The position numbers and the translations under genes were made by a program. From assembly GCF_016124105.1 (NCBI RefSeq), contig NZ_JADGMQ010000002.1, positions 186,001 to 250,000 on the forward strand: a DNA stretch of 64,000 nucleotides, written 5' to 3'. Origin of the DNA: Aquamicrobium zhengzhouense. Lineage in GTDB: Bacteria > Pseudomonadota > Alphaproteobacteria > Rhizobiales > Rhizobiaceae. The notes under the pieces were generated by a model. That model saw only the letters and a program-made list of their open reading frames with translations. It did no database searches and was not told where the DNA came from. Below, in pieces: positions 8,706 through 18,676 of this stretch. Every line of letters starts with the position of its first letter. Positions within the stretch are counted from its first letter, which is position 1.

Positions 8706-9908
8706 TCACGCGGCTTGCTTGTCGCCAAAAAACTGGTCGAGGGTCAGCAGGACCATCCGTACCTTCTCGCATGAGGTCGAGTAGTAGATCATCTGCCTGT
8801 CGCGCCGTGTGGTTACAATTCCCATGGCGCGTAGCTTGGCGAGGTGTTGTGACAAGGCTGACTGACTAAGCTCCACCTTCTGGGCGAGGTCGCCGACGGA
8901 GATTTCTCCCTCCAGAAGATGGCACAGGATCGCAAACCGCTTTCCGTTGCCGATAGCCGACAAGAATTGCGCCGCGGAGTCGGCGTTATGTACTAGTTCC
9001 AACGAAACCATTATTCCCCCACAATCGCACCAAGCATCAGCTACCAGGGGGGCAGTGGCGCTGATGTACGAAGAAGCGCGGGGCGAGCGCGCCGTGTATA
9101 CAGATAGCGCATTTTGGCTGATATTGACAAGAGCTAATAGAGAAGCAGGCCCTCCCACCCGCACAGTGTCAGCCATATTCTCTAATTTCATTCGAAGTTC
9201 TGACGCCATGTAAACAGGTGCATCAAAGGGGATGTGAAGGACATGATCTCCCGAACATAGATTAAATCCATCCGGATCGATTCCGGTGATCTTCCAGGGC
9301 AAAGGTGACGCAGCTTTGCCGTAGTGCTGAGCGAAAAGCGCAAGCGTATCTGGATGATTCCGATTTAGCTGTTGCATGGCCTCTTCTGCTAATGCCGAAA
9401 ATTCATCAAGCGCTTGCATGGCGACAATGAACTGGTCGGGGGAAATTATGTAAGCCTTGCCAAAACCACCATTTAGTTGGGCCCGAACAGGTTCGAGACG
9501 GAAGAAGGCGAAATCGGGAAAAGATGAGTAGAGCTTTGCCTTCGGGTTCTGCGACAGGAACCGGCGTCGTGCACGCGGAAGATCCGTTTCGTCAGAAATC
9601 CTTCTCGCAACGCAGCTAAGGCTCATCCGTGGATAGGCGAGGGGATCGCCCTTCTCAGGCTCCCCAACAAGGAGTGAGCAATGCGGGTCGGCGAGAAGGC
9701 CACGTGTATGCGCAGCAAGAGCTGAAATCAGGATAATGGGGGCCCCGTCTATGTCCGTCGCCATCGCGACTCGGCTGACCGACGGATGCCCGGTTTTCGG
9801 ATCGAGAAATGCGAGCGCAGCATAACGGGCTGTTCTAAGCAACGTTTTCGCCAGGCGGATCGCCTGTTCGTCGACGGGTTGCAGGCGGTCATTCTTCGTA
9901 TCTGTCAT
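8706..9908 (-). CDS. HugZ-type heme-utilisation flavin-fold protein joined in frame to an ArsR-type repressor
   Basis: 400 codons encode two usually separate proteins. Residues about 15-255 are a HugZ-like split-barrel (pyridoxamine-phosphate-oxidase fold) plus a DUF2470-like part (GIDPDGFNLCSGD), a family linked to heme breakdown. Residues 300-400 are a complete ArsR winged helix (VELSQSALSQHLAKLR) without metal-binding cysteines. The 45-residue link between them has no domain character. Met300 (ATG, 9009-9011) has GGGGGAATA directly before it, so the repressor could also be made alone from 8706-9011. Whether this is a true fusion or two genes with a lost stop is open. Confidence 0.8.
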   Translation of the reverse strand: MTDTKNDRLQPVDEQAIRLAKTLLRTARYAALAFLDPKTGHPSVSRVAMATDIDGAPIILISALAAHTRGLLADPHCSLLVGEPEKGDPLAYPRMSLSCVARRISDETDLPRARRRFLSQNPKAKLYSSFPDFAFFRLEPVRAQLNGGFGKAYIISPDQFIVAMQALDEFSALAEEAMQQLNRNHPDTLALFAQHYGKAASPLPWKITGIDPDGFNLCSGDHVLHIPFDAPVYMASELRMKLENMADTVRVGGPASLLALVNISQNALSVYTARSPRASSYISATAPLVADAWCDCGGIMVSLELVHNADSAAQFLSAIGNGKRFAILCHLLEGEISVGDLAQKVELSQSALSQHLAKLRAMGIVTTRRDRQMIYYSTSCEKVRMVLLTLDQFFGDKQAA

Positions 9909-10002
9909 GATCCTTCGCTCATATTACTTTCGGGATGGATATGAGCTGTCAATCTCTAGGCGCCGGCGGCCGGTGTTTTATCACCACCGCCGGCCGAAGA
10001 TT

Positions 10003-10764
10003 TTACCGTGGTGCCATACGGATCGCGCCGTCCAGGCGGATCACTTCGCCGTTCAGCATCTGATTTTCGACGATGTGCAGGGCGAGCGCGCCATATTCCT
10101 CTGGATCGCCCAGACGTGACGGGAACGGAACCTGCTGGCCAAGCGAGAGCTGTGCTTCTTCAGGCAGCGCTGCAAGCAGCGGCGTGCGGAAAATGCCCGG
10201 TGCAATGGTCATGACACGAATGCCTGAGCGCGACAGATCACGAGCGATCGGCAGGGTCATGCCGACAATACCACCCTTTGAGGCAGAATAGGCCGCTTGG
10301 CCGATCTGGCCGTCATATGCAGCAACGGAAGCAGTATTGACGATCACGCCACGCTCTTCTCGTTCAACCGGGTCAAGCTTCTCAGCGCGAACTGCAAACA
10401 GGCGGATCATATTGAAAGTGCCGAGGAGGTTGACCGTCACAACCTTGCGGAAGACTTCCAGCGAGTGCGCGCCTTCTTTGTTTGTGGTGCGTGCAGCCAA
10501 GCCAATACCTGCGCAATTGACAAGAATGCGGGCATCGCCAAGCTTCGAGGCTACCTCAGCAAATGCTGCTTCAGCATCGACTTCGCTGGAGACGTCGCAT
10601 TTGACCGCAATGCCGCCAATGTCGCGCGCAACCGCCTCAGCTTTTTCGATAGCGACGTCGAACAATGCGACTTGGGCACCCTTGGCCGCCAGAGCGCGAG
10701 CGGTTGCCTCGCCAAGGCCCGATCCGCCACCCGTTACGACTGCTACCTGTCCCGATGGGTTCAT
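10003..10764 (-). CDS. SDR dehydrogenase, 3-hydroxyacyl-CoA (HSD10) type
   Basis: 253 residues. The NAD-binding motif TGGGSGLG lies near the N-terminus, with NCAG, the catalytic Ser of [13 protein letters not shown] and the YSASK motif. The sequence closely follows type II 3-hydroxyacyl-CoA / 2-methyl-3-hydroxybutyryl-CoA dehydrogenases ([32 protein letters not shown]), which act in fatty-acid and isoleucine breakdown. ATG 10764 has GGAGGA 7 nt upstream. It stands alone, and a G/C hairpin without a T run (about 9962-9994) follows it. Confidence 0.88.
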   Translation of the reverse strand: MNPSGQVAVVTGGGSGLGEATARALAAKGAQVALFDVAIEKAEAVARDIGGIAVKCDVSSEVDAEAAFAEVASKLGDARILVNCAGIGLAARTTNKEGAHSLEVFRKVVTVNLLGTFNMIRLFAVRAEKLDPVEREERGVIVNTASVAAYDGQIGQAAYSASKGGIVGMTLPIARDLSRSGIRVMTIAPGIFRTPLLAALPEEAQLSLGQQVPFPSRLGDPEEYGALALHIVENQMLNGEVIRLDGAIRMAPR

Positions 10765-10876
10765 AAAGATTCCTCCGCGGAATTGTTATAGAGAAGAACA
10801 ATGTCGCATCTTAACGGCCAACGTCGCCGCGAAACAAGTGCACGCCTCATTTTGACACGTTTGCGGTTTTCCCGGA

Positions 10877-12283
10877 TCAGGCGGCGAGTTTAATTTCAAT
10901 ACAATTGCGGCCGCGCTCCTTCGCCAGATAGAGCGCGTCGTCGGCACGGGACAGGAGATTGAGGAAACTCTCGGTGTTGCCGGGAGACTTCAGAGAAAGC
11001 CCAAGGCTGGCTGATGTACTGACAATGGCACCATCCGGATGGCGCACTCTCACACTTTCGATCGCCAGCCTGATCCGCTCGGCAACCGCCAATGCTTCCT
11101 CTTCTGACACACCTGGCAGGATAGCGGCGAACTCCTCACCGCCGAGTCTGCCAAACAAGTCGCCCGGCCGAGTAGCCTTCATTGCAGCATTGCCAACCTG
11201 CGCGAGAACCTGATCTCCCACGAAATGACCGTATCTGTCGTTGATGCTTTTGAAGTGATCGACGTCCAGCATCAGGACCGCGACGGAGCCGTTTGCGTTG
11301 ATAAGCATCGCTTCCGCGCGCTCTAGAAATGTACCACGGGAAAGCGCCCCCGTGAGCGAATCGAAGGTTGCAGCGTGATTAAGGCGTTCGAGGAGTTCTT
11401 CACGTGCGGCGTTGACGCTGGCTACGGCCAAAGGGCCAAGCGCGATGAGCGCGATAGCGATGCGGAGCGAGATGTTTGCTGCCAGTGGGTCATCCCTCAG
11501 GGTGACGTACTGGAACCCGTGGACGAGGGCGATGATCTGGATGACGCTGAAGCAGAGCGTGAGGGTGGCCGTGGTGAAGAGGCTATAGCTCAGGGCGCAC
11601 CAGATAAGTGCCGGAATCGGGTAGGCAAAGGCGCCGGGCCCGCCAATGATTTGCGAACAAAGGGTGAGCACGACCAGCGAGATGACGGGCAGCGCTTCAA
11701 AGAAGGTATAGTGACGGCGGCCTCGGAGCCAATCCGGTATCCCTTGCCACGTCAGTATTGGGGGTAGGATGATCAGCATGTTCACCAACTCGGTCGTAAA
11801 CCAGCTGGTGAAGCCGACAATCAAGCTGCGCTCGAACAGCATCAATGCTGCGCCTGCGCCGACTGCGGCGGCGCTTGCTGCGGCCAGTACGGATATTGCG
11901 AGCAGGCACACGATTGAGATCGGGCGGGACAATTCGCGGTCTTCTGGCGCGAGTCGCATGAAGAGTTGATATCCGACGACCGCTCCGACGATGTTCGCAA
12001 TAGTCAGCCGAAGCGAGATATCGAAATTATTACCAGTGATCAGGTCAGCTGCAATGAACGCGACAAACGCAGCGAGCCAATTGGTCAGGGTCGACAAACG
12101 CGGATTGCGAACCATCATCGCGAGGAGGATCGCATTGGCTGGCCATATTGCCGCTAGAAAGCCGACAGGGCGTGACAGGATCCCGAAAAGCGAGGCGGTG
12201 AAAACAACTGTCGCCACCAGTAAGACATCAGTCAGTGGCTTGGATAGAAATTCCACCGAATACGTCTTTGGGGACGTCTTCAT
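10877..12283 (-). CDS. MASE1-like membrane diguanylate cyclase
   Basis: 468 residues. About 300 N-terminal residues form a multi-span membrane sensor of MASE1 type (ILSRPVGFLAAIWPANAILLA). The C-terminal GGDEF domain has the active-site GGEEF at 381-385 and the inhibitory I-site RPGD at 372-375, so it should make cyclic di-GMP from GTP with product feedback. LDVDHFKSIND and DALYLAKERGRN are family motifs. Start 12283 is chosen because GGAG lies about 9 nt upstream; an ATG at 12307 is in frame. The input signal is unknown. Confidence 0.93.
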   Translation of the reverse strand: MKTSPKTYSVEFLSKPLTDVLLVATVVFTASLFGILSRPVGFLAAIWPANAILLAMMVRNPRLSTLTNWLAAFVAFIAADLITGNNFDISLRLTIANIVGAVVGYQLFMRLAPEDRELSRPISIVCLLAISVLAAASAAAVGAGAALMLFERSLIVGFTSWFTTELVNMLIILPPILTWQGIPDWLRGRRHYTFFEALPVISLVVLTLCSQIIGGPGAFAYPIPALIWCALSYSLFTTATLTLCFSVIQIIALVHGFQYVTLRDDPLAANISLRIAIALIALGPLAVASVNAAREELLERLNHAATFDSLTGALSRGTFLERAEAMLINANGSVAVLMLDVDHFKSINDRYGHFVGDQVLAQVGNAAMKATRPGDLFGRLGGEEFAAILPGVSEEEALAVAERIRLAIESVRVRHPDGAIVSTSASLGLSLKSPGNTESFLNLLSRADDALYLAKERGRNCIEIKLAA

Positions 12284-12363
12284 TCTGCTAACTCCGTAGA
12301 TCCTCAAGGCCGATCATTGTTGAGCGTTACTTGAAAAGAGTTAACTAATGAAGCCCGGATTGA

Positions 12364-13545
12364 CTATCGGCGAAGAACCGCTCCGAGTACATCTCGCACG
12401 CCGATTGCTCCCAGAAAACGCGAAGATTCATCGAATACAGCGACGGGCGCCGTTTGTGACTGCTGCATGGCTTTCATAACCGATCGCAAAGTTGTGCCAG
12501 GTTTTGCCCAGTAAACGTGGTGGGCATCCGGCGGCAGTGCATCAAACGGATCACAAGCAGCCCAAAGCGCGGGTTTGCCATTTCGTTCAGCGTCGATAAC
12601 CAAACGATTTTTGTCGAGGCGGAAGCGAGTGGTCTGGCGTCGGTCAAGCCACACCCAGCCGTCGGAATCCGTCTCCAGGTCGCGATGGTCGCGCATCACG
12701 TTCCAGGCTGTCAGCACCGAAAGCGGGTTCACGTTAGAGATGAACTCTCTGACGTAGTCGTTGGCGGGGTTGAGCACGATCTCCTCGGGCGCGCCCGTCT
12801 GAACGATCCGGCCACCTTCCATGATGGTGATGCGGTTGCCGATTTTCAACGCTTCTTCCAGATCATGGCTGACGAAAATGATCGTCTTCTGCAGTCTGCT
12901 TTGAAGCTCGATCAACTCGTCCTGCAGCTTTGTGCGGATGAGCGGGTCGAGAGCAGAGAAAGGCTCGTCCATCAAAAGAATCGGCGCTTCCGTGGCAAAG
13001 GCGCGAGCAAGCCCGACGCGCTGCTGCATCCCGCCGGACAGCTCATGGGCGTATTTCTTCGCCCACTGCGACAGGCCGACCAGCTCGAGCTGGTGCGCAA
13101 CGCGCTCCTGTCGTTCAGCCAAAGGTACGCCAGACAGTTCAAGTCCAAACCCGACATTTTCTTCGACGGTACGCCAGGGAAGCAGTGCGAACTGCTGAAA
13201 AACCATGGCAACCGATTCGCGGCGTATCTTTCTAAGATCAGCCGGTCTGCACGAGGCTACATCGGTCACCTTGCCGCCGCCATGAACGAGGACTTCCCCG
13301 CGCGTGACCTGGTTGAGACCGTTCACCGCACGTAGCAATGTCGACTTTCCCGAGCCGGAAAGCCCCATGAGGACAGAAATCTCACCCTCGTTCACGGTCA
13401 GGCTGGCGTCCGCGCAACCGAGCACCGCGCCCGTCTTGGTCAGGATCTCGGCCCGTGTGGCGCCTTCGTCGATCATCTTGACCGCCGTCGCCTGCTCGTC
13501 ACCGAAAACGATGTCGACGTTTCGAAATTCTACCGCGGCAGTCAT
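12364..13545 (-). CDS. choV: Choline/betaine ABC transporter ATPase ChoV
   Basis: 393 residues. Walker A GLSGSGKST at 61-69, signature LSGGMQQR at 169-176, Walker B ILLMDEP at 189-195 and the following ALD are intact; the C-terminal part (from about 275) contains a CBS-like regulatory region, as in ProV/OpuAA/ChoV. It powers uptake of quaternary amines. The start overlaps the choW stop by 4 nt (13542-13545), so the two are translationally coupled. ChoX identifies the substrate as choline. Confidence 0.93.
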   Translation of the reverse strand: MTAAVEFRNVDIVFGDEQATAVKMIDEGATRAEILTKTGAVLGCADASLTVNEGEISVLMGLSGSGKSTLLRAVNGLNQVTRGEVLVHGGGKVTDVASCRPADLRKIRRESVAMVFQQFALLPWRTVEENVGFGLELSGVPLAERQERVAHQLELVGLSQWAKKYAHELSGGMQQRVGLARAFATEAPILLMDEPFSALDPLIRTKLQDELIELQSRLQKTIIFVSHDLEEALKIGNRITIMEGGRIVQTGAPEEIVLNPANDYVREFISNVNPLSVLTAWNVMRDHRDLETDSDGWVWLDRRQTTRFRLDKNRLVIDAERNGKPALWAACDPFDALPPDAHHVYWAKPGTTLRSVMKAMQQSQTAPVAVFDESSRFLGAIGVRDVLGAVLRR

Positions 13546-14396
13546 TTTGTACCCGCTGGCCCGATGCGGGCAATTCGATCAAGAATGATGGCAAGGACTA
13601 CGATCGCAAGACCTGCTTCAAGTCCAAGCGGAATGTTGACGGAGTTCAAGGCACGAACGACCGGGCGCCCCAGGCCATTGGCGCCGATCAGCGCGGCGAT
13701 GACGACCATTGAGAGGGACAGCATGATGCATTGGGTGAGGCCGGCCATGATCGTGGGCAACGCGGATGGAAGTTCCACCTTCCAGAGCAATTGGCGTTTC
13801 GTTGCTCCAAACGCCTGTCCGGCTTCGAGCATCGGTTTCGGCACCGAGGTGATGCCGAGATAGGTGAGACGAATCGGGGCAGGGGCCGCAAAGATGATCG
13901 TCACAATCAGGCCAGGCGCTATGCCAAGGCCGAACAGGATCAAGACCGGAATCAGGTAAACGAATGTGGGCAGCGTCTGCATCAGATCGAGGATCGGCTG
14001 CAGCACACGATAGACGCGTTCATTATGTGCCGCCCAGATGCCGATAGGAACACCGATGGCCATTGAACACGCGGCAGCCGAAACGACGAGGACGAGCGTT
14101 TCGATCGTTTCCTTCCAAAGTCCCTGATTGATGATGAAGAGGAGGCCAAGAGCGATACCGATTGCAAGGGGCAGAGATCGCTTCAGGAACCAGGACAGCG
14201 CCGCGATGAGGACAACTACGATGATAGGCGGCACCCACAGCAGCACATTTACCGCCCCGTTGAGGACGGAGGACAGCACGCTGGCGAGCGAGTCGAAGAA
14301 CCAGGAAAAGTTCGTCGTCAGAAAGTCGAAAAACTCTCGCCCCCAACGCCCGATCGGGATCTTCCAACTAGCGACCAGTTGCGAAATCGGGTCCAC
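13542..14396 (-). CDS. choW: Choline/betaine ABC transporter permease ChoW
   Basis: 284 residues with several membrane spans and the binding-protein-dependent permease loop (EAGQAFGATKRQLLWKVELP). It forms the channel with ChoV. GTG at 14396 (VDPISQL) is taken as the start because GGAGAGG lies 4 nt upstream; a longer in-frame ATG at 14447 has an unlikely N-terminus. It follows choX, with an imperfect hairpin (14427-14450) in the gap that may lower expression relative to the binding protein. Confidence 0.92.
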   Translation of the reverse strand: MDPISQLVASWKIPIGRWGREFFDFLTTNFSWFFDSLASVLSSVLNGAVNVLLWVPPIIVVVLIAALSWFLKRSLPLAIGIALGLLFIINQGLWKETIETLVLVVSAAACSMAIGVPIGIWAAHNERVYRVLQPILDLMQTLPTFVYLIPVLILFGLGIAPGLIVTIIFAAPAPIRLTYLGITSVPKPMLEAGQAFGATKRQLLWKVELPSALPTIMAGLTQCIMLSLSMVVIAALIGANGLGRPVVRALNSVNIPLGLEAGLAIVVLAIILDRIARIGPAGTK

Positions 14397-14470
14397 AGTC
14401 CTCTCCGGTGATGTTTCTGAACAAGTGCGGCGGCAGTTTAATGCCACCGCGTTAGCAAATTGTGCCTGTT

Positions 14471-15418
14471 CTAGAGACCAAGGCTCGACTTAACGGCAGC
14501 AAGGCCGTCGGACCCGTCAAAAGTTGTGACCCCGGCGAGCCACGGCTCGATAGCGGACGGGTTTGCCTTCAGCCATTCGGCGGCTGCAGTGTTGGGCTCC
14601 TTACCGTCATCCAGGATGGCGCCCATGATCTCGTTTTCCATCTGAAGGGTGAAAATGAGGTTGGTCAGGAACTTGCCGAGGTTCGGGCACTCGGTTGCCA
14701 GGCCTTTGCGGGTGTTAGTCAACACAGTGGCGCCGCCATAGTCAGGCCCGAAGACGTCGTCGCCCCCGGCAAGGTACTCCATCTCGATGTTGGAGTTCAT
14801 GGGATGTGGTTCCCAGCCAAGGAACACCATATCCTGCTTGGAACGCGCGCCGCGCATCACTGCAGACAGCATGCCTGCTTCGGAACTTTCAACAAGCTCA
14901 AACTTGCCGAGAGCAAACTGATCTGCCTCGATCATGTCGAGGATCAGGCGATTGCCATCGTTGCCGGGCTCAATACCGTAGATCTTGTTGTCCAGCTTGT
15001 CGGCAAATTTCGCGATATCATCGAAAGTCTTGAGACCGGAGTCAAACGTATATTTCGGCACGGCCAGCGTGTACTTTGCGCCTTCAAGGTTTGTAACGAG
15101 CGTTTCGACCGAACCTTCTTCACGGTAGGGAGCGATGTCCGCTTCCATCGTCGGCATCCAGTTGCCGAGGAAGACGTCGATATCGCCGTTCTTCAGCGAC
15201 GCGTAAGTCACCGGGACCGATAGAATTTGGACTTCCGGCTGATAGCCGAGCGCCTCAAGGATGACCGTTGCGGTTGCAGTGGTGGAGGTGATGTCAGTCC
15301 AGCCGACGTCCGAGAAGGTGATGGCCTTGCAGCTGTCCGGCTCTGCCGCCAGCGCAGCTGTCGTGCCAAGCGCGCCAGTCAAGGCGATGCTGAGCATCAG
15401 GGATTTGCAACGCGACAT
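14471..15418 (-). CDS. choX: Choline-binding periplasmic protein ChoX
   Basis: 315 residues with a signal peptide ending near ALA-AEP. The aromatic box of rhizobial ChoX is fully kept: W40 (VGWTD), W87 (GNWMP), Y116 (AKYTL) and W202 (GWEPH), each exactly three positions before the known W43, W90, Y119 and W205. It should bind choline tightly in the periplasm for choVW. Start 15418 has GGGAGAC upstream; the 23 extra in-frame codons before it do not resemble a signal peptide. Choline may serve as a betaine source or nutrient. Confidence 0.94.
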   Translation of the reverse strand: MSRCKSLMLSIALTGALGTTAALAAEPDSCKAITFSDVGWTDITSTTATATVILEALGYQPEVQILSVPVTYASLKNGDIDVFLGNWMPTMEADIAPYREEGSVETLVTNLEGAKYTLAVPKYTFDSGLKTFDDIAKFADKLDNKIYGIEPGNDGNRLILDMIEADQFALGKFELVESSEAGMLSAVMRGARSKQDMVFLGWEPHPMNSNIEMEYLAGGDDVFGPDYGGATVLTNTRKGLATECPNLGKFLTNLIFTLQMENEIMGAILDDGKEPNTAAAEWLKANPSAIEPWLAGVTTFDGSDGLAAVKSSLGL

Positions 15419-15617
15419 TTGGAGTCTCCCATTGTGATTGGCTGGCTGCGTGTGCGCCCGTGACATGATTTTCTCACATTGAGCCAAACATCATTTTTCT
15501 GCTGTTGCAAGGCGAGTGACGTTACGTTGGGCGTCGGACCGTTGCCTTGTTGCGACACATCACAGCTTTGTTGCGCCTGCGTCTCCCCACAAGCTGTCCA
15601 ATTGGTTTAGTAGGCTG

Positions 15618-16232
15618 ATGGCTAAGCTCTATTTTCATTTCTCGGCGATGAATGCCGGAAAATCGACTCTGCTGCTCCAAGCGTCCTACAACTATCGCGA
15701 ACGCGGCATGGACACGATGCTGTTTACTGCCGCTCTTGATGAGCGTGCGGGTAAAGGGCTGATTGCGTCGCGGCTGGGAGTATCGGCTGAGGCGTTCACC
15801 TTTTCTGCGGATGACGATCTGTTCGAACAGGTGCGAAATTGGCTGATGGCTCATCCTCTCCATTGCGTGCTCATCGATGAAGCACAGTTCCTGACCGAAA
15901 AGCAGGTCTGGCAACTTGCAAGGGTCGCCGATCGTCTGGACGTTCCGGTGATGTGCTACGGACTTCGCACGGATTTTCAGGGCAAGCTGTTTCCGGGTTC
16001 ACAGGCTCTATTGGCATTGGCTGACGAGTTGCGTGAAATACGCACGCTTTGCCGCTGTGGACGAAAGGCGACAATGGTGGTTCGGCTTGGACCGGACGGA
16101 AAGGTCCAACGACACGGTGCCCAGGTCGAAATCGGTGGGGAAGACAAATATGTGTCCCTTTGCCGTCGCCACTGGGAAGAAGAGGTGGGCCGTGTCACAC
16201 CAGAAGATCTGATCGGTTTTTTGAGGCAGTAG
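15618..16232 (+). CDS. tdk: Thymidine kinase
   Basis: 204 residues of the type II thymidine kinase family. Walker A is SAMNAGKST (9-17), followed by the DEAQF Walker B-like motif, YGLRTDF, and the zinc-binding cysteines of the lasso domain (CRCGRKA and SLCRRHW). It phosphorylates thymidine with ATP in nucleotide salvage. ATG 15618 gives the family's usual N-terminus; longer in-frame starts add unrelated residues. It is divergent from choX and stands alone. Confidence 0.95.
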   Translation: MAKLYFHFSAMNAGKSTLLLQASYNYRERGMDTMLFTAALDERAGKGLIASRLGVSAEAFTFSADDDLFEQVRNWLMAHPLHCVLIDEAQFLTEKQVWQLARVADRLDVPVMCYGLRTDFQGKLFPGSQALLALADELREIRTLCRCGRKATMVVRLGPDGKVQRHGAQVEIGGEDKYVSLCRRHWEEEVGRVTPEDLIGFLRQ

Positions 16233-16320
16233 CGTCTTACCCCTGCGGCTAAACAGCACTGTTGCCGTTCGATTAGCTGAGCTCTCTTGAGCACCGTTCT
16301 GCGGAATGCAAGGAAGCCGG

Positions 16321-17340
16321 ATGAATATTACGTTTCCGCACCCTGCCGCCGCCTCTGACCTTCGCCGCTGGTCCAAGCTCCTCGCTGGATATCGCACGCC
16401 TGATCGTAAACGCAGCGCGTTCGAACTCGGCATCACCATGGCGGCGTTTGGCCTGCTTTGGACACTGACTTATCTTTCAGTGCGCTACGAATTCTGGCTC
16501 GGCATGGTGTTCGTTTTTCCTGCTGCGGGCTTCTTGCTGCGTCTTTTCATGATCCAGCACGACTGCGGACACGGATCATTCTTCGCGCACCGCCATCTTG
16601 ACGACTGGACGGGGCGCATCATCGGCGTGCTGACTCTGACGCCGTACGGCTATTGGCGCCGCGCCCACGCGACCCATCATGCTACTGCGGGCAACCTCGA
16701 TGAACGCGGGCTGGGCGATATCACTACGCTCACGCTTTCGGAATACCGTTCGCTCTCACCCTGGGGGCGGTTGGGGTATCGGCTTTATCGTCATCCGCTG
16801 GTGATGTTTGCCATTGGGCCGATCTGGGTTTTTGGGTTGAAGCAGCGACTGCCGGTCGGGCTGATGAACGACGGACGCGGACCCTGGATATCGACGATGG
16901 CCACAAATCTTGCGATCGCCCTCTTGGTTGCGGTTCTCGTCTGGCTTGTCGGGCTCGTCCCGTTCCTGCTGGTGCATCTGCCAATCGTGTTCTTCGCTGG
17001 CGTCGCAGGCATCTGGCTGTTCTACGTTCAGCACCAGTTCGAGGATACGCATTGGTCAGGTGGACAGGACTGGGACTTCCGTCATGCTGCGCTTCACGGC
17101 TCCTCTTATTATGACCTGCCGCCTGTCCTGAACTGGCTGACCGGAAATATCGGCATCCACCATGTGCATCACCTTTCAAGCAAGATACCTTGTTATCGTC
17201 TCCCAGAGGTTCTGCGGGACTTTCCGGAACTGAAAGAAATTGGCAGGATCACCGTTCGCGATAGTCTTCGCTGCGTCAAACTCGCCCTTTGGGACGAGGA
17301 GCGAAACCAGATGATTTCGTTCCGGGAAGCGCACGCCTAA
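16321..17340 (+). CDS. Membrane fatty acid desaturase
   Basis: 339 residues. Three histidine boxes are present, HDCGH (80-84), HATHH (116-120) and HHVHH near residue 280, which bind the di-iron centre, with two pairs of membrane spans between them. The set matches plasma-membrane acyl-lipid desaturases that put a double bond in fatty acyl chains, though the exact regiochemistry cannot be read. Start 16321 has AAGGAAG close upstream; an ATG at 16306 is also in frame. Confidence 0.9.
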   Translation: MNITFPHPAAASDLRRWSKLLAGYRTPDRKRSAFELGITMAAFGLLWTLTYLSVRYEFWLGMVFVFPAAGFLLRLFMIQHDCGHGSFFAHRHLDDWTGRIIGVLTLTPYGYWRRAHATHHATAGNLDERGLGDITTLTLSEYRSLSPWGRLGYRLYRHPLVMFAIGPIWVFGLKQRLPVGLMNDGRGPWISTMATNLAIALLVAVLVWLVGLVPFLLVHLPIVFFAGVAGIWLFYVQHQFEDTHWSGGQDWDFRHAALHGSSYYDLPPVLNWLTGNIGIHHVHHLSSKIPCYRLPEVLRDFPELKEIGRITVRDSLRCVKLALWDEERNQMISFREAHA

Positions 17341-17448
17341 GAACAACCAGAGCGTTTATCCTGGCGTTCCTTCTTTCCAACGTTGTCTGCGCCACATATA
17401 TTCCGCACACGTAAACTTGAATGTCCCTTTGGGTCCGGAGCACAGCGC

Positions 17449-18537
17449 ATGGCAACGTTGCAGAATTTTGATGCCGAGATTTCTCGTACGAAAAGCGCTG
17501 TTGAAGATATGCGCTCCAGGATCGAGCAGTCGAGCGTGGTTCTCGATAAGTTTGCCCAGGCGGATCAGACGATTGGCGCAGCCGATTTCGATATCGAGAA
17601 TGCGCGAATCCAGGACGTCCTGTCCCAGCAGAAGGTGATGGAAGGCAACATCGCCGACCTCATCATCGGCCTCGAGGACGCGACCAATGTCTTCGGCGCT
17701 GAATTCGAGAGCATGAAGAGCTACACGGCGTGGGAAAATTTCGTCGGTATCTTTTCCGCGCAGAAAAAGCAGCGCATGCGTACTGAACGGGTGCGCAACA
17801 TGTCGCTTGCTGGCAACCTTCAGGAGCTTCTGTCGAAGTCGGATACGATCGTCGGCATCCTTAAAAATCAGAAGAACATTCTCGACCAGCGCTACAAGAC
17901 CTCGGAAGCGAGCCTTGCGCAAGTGATCGAGCGTCGCAAGCGCACGATTCAGAACCTGACGGACACCCAGCGCCGGATCGAAGAACTGAACCCGATGCTG
18001 CTCGACATCGAGAACCGCATCGCGGCCTCGACCGACCAGACCCAGCGCACGCAGCTTGAAGGTGAGCGCTCGAAGCTTGCCACCGAGTATAATGAGCGTC
18101 AGGCCAAGGAGCAGGAACTGCTCGCGGAGAGCCAGACGCTGGAGCGCTACACGTCAATGTTCCAGACCTTCGTTGACTCGCTCAATAACCAGCTCGCGGC
18201 GCAGAACACGCTGATCAACAAGCTGACCATCGACATCGAACAGCGCATCGTTCTCTACAAGGCGCTGGAAGATTCGCTGAAGACGGCCGCGCAGCAGGAC
18301 GTCGCGCACAAGATCAATACGCTAGGCAGCCAGGTCGATAACACGGCCGAGCAGACGATGGCCGGAATCGGCGCAGCAGCGCAGAAGCATATCGGCGATC
18401 TACTTGAGCTTCATGAGAAGAACATGGTTGCGACGGCAGACATCCAGCGCCGCAAGAAGCTGGCTGACGAGGCTTTCGCGAGGCGTTTTGATGACGTCCT
18501 CCGCAAGCACAACGCCGCGGACTATGTGAAGCAGTAA
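17449..18537 (+). CDS. Coiled-coil protein, possibly TelA-like; first gene of an uncharacterised cluster
   Basis: 362 residues, nearly all helical and highly charged, with no membrane segment or signal peptide. The layout (about 100 residues, then a long coiled coil, then LYKALEDSLKTAAQQDVAHK and a further helix) resembles the toxic-anion-resistance (TelA) family, but I see no decisive motif, so the link is tentative. ATG 17449 has GGAG about 9 nt upstream. It starts a same-strand group with an unknown protein, an AAA+ ATPase, another unknown protein and a DUF2333-like membrane protein. Function unknown. Confidence 0.85.
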   Translation: MATLQNFDAEISRTKSAVEDMRSRIEQSSVVLDKFAQADQTIGAADFDIENARIQDVLSQQKVMEGNIADLIIGLEDATNVFGAEFESMKSYTAWENFVGIFSAQKKQRMRTERVRNMSLAGNLQELLSKSDTIVGILKNQKNILDQRYKTSEASLAQVIERRKRTIQNLTDTQRRIEELNPMLLDIENRIAASTDQTQRTQLEGERSKLATEYNERQAKEQELLAESQTLERYTSMFQTFVDSLNNQLAAQNTLINKLTIDIEQRIVLYKALEDSLKTAAQQDVAHKINTLGSQVDNTAEQTMAGIGAAAQKHIGDLLELHEKNMVATADIQRRKKLADEAFARRFDDVLRKHNAADYVKQ

Positions 18538-18676
18538 AGCGCACGAGGCCGCTCGCGACAGTGCCAATGATGCTTCAGCGCCTAGAGCATAAAACGGGTG
18601 CCAGCCTGAGGATGGCCAGGAGACGTCTGGCGAGGTCTGAAGTTCTGAGTGGCGGATCCTGTAAAACGCAGAGGCG

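Noticed and set aside
9962-9994. G/C-rich imperfect hairpin after the SDR gene as terminator
   Set aside because: Stem has a bulge and there is no T run; may only be an intergenic fold.
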